From NCBI GenBank assembly GCA_938042265.1, contig CALIRN010000020.1, forward strand, positions 1-23,398: 23,398 nt of DNA, given 5' to 3'. The translations under genes were made by a program, and so were the position numbers. Of this stretch, positions 21,187 through 23,398 are shown one piece after another. The notes beneath the pieces are model-generated. The model was not told the DNA's origin. It worked only from the letters and a program-made list of their open reading frames with translations, and did no database searches. Source of the stretch: an uncultured Eubacteriaceae bacterium (GTDB taxonomy: Bacteria > Bacillota > Clostridia > Lachnospirales > CAG-274). Position 1 is the first letter of the stretch. The number at the start of each line of letters is the position of its first letter.

Positions 21187-21915
21187 ATGTTAAAGGATAA
21201 AACAGTTATTGTGACAGGTGCAGCCAAGGGGATAGGCAGAGCCGTTGCCACAGCCTTTGCAAAAGAGGGTGCCAATGTAGTTGTAAACTACCGTTCAACC
21301 CAACCTGATGAAACGGTTAAGGCAATTGAGGCAGAGGGTGTTAAGTGTCTTGCCGTTCAGGCGGACGTAAGCAGCTTTGAGGAGGCGGAAAAGCTGGTAG
21401 AAGCCGCTAAGGAGGCATTTGGCAGTGTTGATGTGGTAGTAAATAATGCAGGCATAACAAGAGATACTCTCCTTATGCGTATGAGCGCCGAGGATTTTGA
21501 TGCGGTTATAAATACAAATTTAAAAGGTTGCTTTAATATGGTTAAGCACACAAGTAAGGTTATGCTTAAGCAAAAAAGCGGTACCATTATAAATATGAGC
21601 AGTGTAATCGGTCTTATCGGTAATGCGGGACAGGCTAATTATGCGGCAGCAAAGGCAGGCGTAATCGGTATTACCAAATCTGCGGCAAAGGAGCTTTCTG
21701 CAAGGGGCATTACCTGTAACGCAATTGCCCCGGGCTTTATTGAAACGGATATGACAGCGGTTTTAAGCGATAAGGTTAAGGAAAATATCCTTGCAAATAT
21801 CCCTCTTAAAAGAATGGGTACACCTGAGGAAATTGCGGAAACTGCAGTATTCCTGGCAAAGGCAAAATATATTACAGGTCAGGTTATTACCGTTGACGGC
21901 GGTATGGTTATGTAA
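21187..21915 (+). CDS. fabG: 3-oxoacyl-ACP reductase
   Basis: NADPH-dependent short-chain dehydrogenase reducing beta-ketoacyl-ACP to beta-hydroxyacyl-ACP. It has 242 residues. The cofactor motif TGAAKGIG is at residues 10-17, NNAG in the middle, and the catalytic set is Ser139, Tyr152 and Lys156 (NYAAAKAG). The C-terminus TGQVITVDGGMVM is characteristic. Its ribosome binding site lies within the last codons of fabD (a GGGCTGGGA segment), consistent with coupling. A 37-base gap leads to fabF. Confidence 0.97.
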   Translation: MLKDKTVIVTGAAKGIGRAVATAFAKEGANVVVNYRSTQPDETVKAIEAEGVKCLAVQADVSSFEEAEKLVEAAKEAFGSVDVVVNNAGITRDTLLMRMSAEDFDAVINTNLKGCFNMVKHTSKVMLKQKSGTIINMSSVIGLIGNAGQANYAAAKAGVIGITKSAAKELSARGITCNAIAPGFIETDMTAVLSDKVKENILANIPLKRMGTPEEIAETAVFLAKAKYITGQVITVDGGMVM

Positions 21916-21952
21916 GCTGTAACAGAACTTCTAATCATCAAGGAGGACAAAA

Positions 21953-23188
21953 ATGGAAAGACGTGTTGTTATAACCGGTATGGGCGCGGTAACGCCTATC
22001 GGTAATAATATTAATGAATTTTGGGATGGACTTAAAAGTGGCAGATGCGGTATTGATTTTATCAAGAGCTTTGATGCTTCCGAGTGTAAGGCAAAGGTGG
22101 CAGGCGAGCTTAAGGATTTTGACCCAACCGTTGCCGTTGATAAAAAAGAGGTTAAACGTATGGATAAATACAGCCTTTACGCTATTGCAGCGGCTACAGA
22201 GGCAGTTGAGTCCAGCGGAATTAACCTTGAGGAAATTGATCATGATCGCTTTGGCATAATGATAGGCAGCGGTATCGGCGGTCTCTGTACCATTGAGGAG
22301 CAGGCAATAAAGATGCACGATAAGGGCGTAGGCAGAATAGGGCCTATGTTTATACCTATGGCTATAGGCAATATGGCGGCAGGCAATGTAGCAATCAAGT
22401 TTAATGCAAGGGGTACCTGTATTGATGTGGTGACTGCCTGCGCAACCTCTACAAACTGTATAGGCGAGGCTTACAGAAACATTAAGCACGGCTATACGGA
22501 CTATATCCTTGCAGGCGGTGCCGAGGCATCGGTTTGTGAGCTGGGCATCGGCGGCTTTGCTGCCCTTAAGGCGCTTTCCACCAGCGAGGATCCAAAAAGA
22601 GCATCTACTCCTTTTGATAAGGAGAGAGGTGGTTTTGTTATGGGTGAGGGTGCAGGTGTTGTATTTATGGAAAGCCTTGAAAGTGCTCAGGAAAGAGGGG
22701 CAAAAATCCTTGCAGAGGTTGTTGGCTACGGCTCAACCTGTGATGCCCACCATATTACAAGCCCTACGGTTGAAGGACCGGCAAAGGCTATGGTCGCTGC
22801 AATGGCAGAGGGTAACGTGGATAAAAAGGATGTTGATTATATTAATGCCCACGGTACAAGTACGGCTGTAAATGACGCTAATGAAACAGCAGCTATCAAG
22901 CTTGCTTTTGGTGAGGATACTGCAAGAGGCATTAATATCAGCTCCACCAAGTCAATGACAGGTCATCTTTTGGGTGCAACAGGTGCAGTTGAGACTATTG
23001 CCTGTGTGCTTGCCATGAACAACAGCTTTGTACCTCCTACAATCGGCTATCAGGTGCCTGATGAGGAGTGCGATTTGAACTACACAACAAACACGGGTGT
23101 TGAGAGAGAGATTAAGTACGCTCTTTCAAATACTCTTGGCTTTGGCGGTCACAATGCGGTACTTTGCCTTAAAAAATGGGAGGGCTGA
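21953..23188 (+). CDS. fabF: 3-oxoacyl-ACP synthase II (beta-ketoacyl-ACP synthase II)
   Basis: Condenses malonyl-ACP with growing acyl-ACP. It has 411 residues, standard length. The Cys-His-His triad is complete: Cys163 (VTACATSTN), His300 (NAHGTSTAVND) and His338 (MTGHLLGATG). The N-terminus RRVVITGMGAVTPIGN and the C-terminal NTLGFGGHNAVL are typical. AAGGAGG precedes the ATG by 7 bases. The stop is only 3 bases before the fabZ start. In many clostridial clusters accB lies between fabF and fabZ; it is absent here. Confidence 0.97.
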   Translation: MERRVVITGMGAVTPIGNNINEFWDGLKSGRCGIDFIKSFDASECKAKVAGELKDFDPTVAVDKKEVKRMDKYSLYAIAAATEAVESSGINLEEIDHDRFGIMIGSGIGGLCTIEEQAIKMHDKGVGRIGPMFIPMAIGNMAAGNVAIKFNARGTCIDVVTACATSTNCIGEAYRNIKHGYTDYILAGGAEASVCELGIGGFAALKALSTSEDPKRASTPFDKERGGFVMGEGAGVVFMESLESAQERGAKILAEVVGYGSTCDAHHITSPTVEGPAKAMVAAMAEGNVDKKDVDYINAHGTSTAVNDANETAAIKLAFGEDTARGINISSTKSMTGHLLGATGAVETIACVLAMNNSFVPPTIGYQVPDEECDLNYTTNTGVEREIKYALSNTLGFGGHNAVLCLKKWEG

Positions 23189-23191
23189 TAA

Positions 23192-23398
23192 ATGCTGTAT
23201 GTTAACGATATAAAGGCTATTATTCCTCACAGATATCCGTTTTTGCTTATTGACAGGGTTGAGGAGCTTGTTGAGGGTCAGAAGGTAGTTGCATATAAAA
23301 ACCTTACCGCAAATGAGGAATTCTTTAACGGACATTTTCCTCAGGAGCCTGTTATGCCGGGCGTACTTATTATTGAGGCTATGGCGCAGGCGGGGGGG
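23192..23398 (+). CDS. fabZ: 3-hydroxyacyl-ACP dehydratase FabZ, 5' part
   Basis: Removes water from beta-hydroxyacyl-ACP to give the trans-2-enoyl substrate of FabK. Only the first 69 codons lie in the window; the gene continues past its end. The translation starts MLYVNDIKAIIPHRYPFLLI and includes the active-site stretch FNGHFPQEPVMPGVLIIEAM with the catalytic His and Glu. Start at 23192, 3 bases after fabF, with GGGAGGG upstream inside fabF. The final run of G is the window edge and may be unreliable. Confidence 0.95.
   Translation, partial: MLYVNDIKAIIPHRYPFLLIDRVEELVEGQKVVAYKNLTANEEFFNGHFPQEPVMPGVLIIEAMAQAGG

Overview
The window is a low-to-moderate GC stretch of a Gram-positive Firmicutes genome, most likely class Clostridia. 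The support is AGGAGG-type ribosome binding sites, sigma-A promoters often with a TG-extended -10, a serS T-box leader, a FabT-type MarR regulator heading a fab cluster with FabK as enoyl reductase, a CwlD-type amidase and an SLH-domain surface protein. I cannot place it more precisely. Nothing looks like phage, plasmid or an insertion sequence; it reads as chromosomal backbone with an accessory cell-surface section in the middle.

Left part (1-8255): a T-box leader with a probable UCC (Ser) specifier precedes serS. It is followed by a LysR regulator and metE (cobalamin-independent methionine synthase). A perfect copy of the palindrome known as the streptococcal MET-box lies between lysR and metE, inside the loop of the lysR terminator and about 66 bp upstream of the predicted metE start site, so the LysR protein probably controls metE. 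Convergent to metE are ddl and nadE on the minus strand; a shared bidirectional terminator separates them from metE.

Middle part (8256-17340): two large secreted proteins flank a cwlD-like amidase (+) and adenine deaminase (-). The first has an unrecognised body and a C-terminal copper-amine-oxidase-N-like (stalk) domain. The second has a duplicated ~146-residue domain, Thr/Glu-rich linkers, a cohesin-like domain with an EF-hand-like loop, three SLH domains and an acidic tail. Both have strong promoters, strong terminators and codon use typical of highly expressed genes. The first has two tandem promoters, each preceded at the same distance by an 11-bp-periodic GTTACA-type direct repeat; a similar repeat lies upstream of the second.

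Right part (17450-23398): type II fatty acid synthesis cluster fabT-fabH-(gap)-fabK-fabD-fabG-fabF-fabZ, the last cut by the window edge. A perfect palindrome matching the FabT operator overlaps the -10 of the first promoter. Between fabH and fabK, where related clusters often carry acpP, there is instead a 288-bp gap. It holds a promoter and about 154 nt with unusually dense, nested base-pairing: a candidate structured non-coding RNA or leader, and the most interesting unexplained item here.
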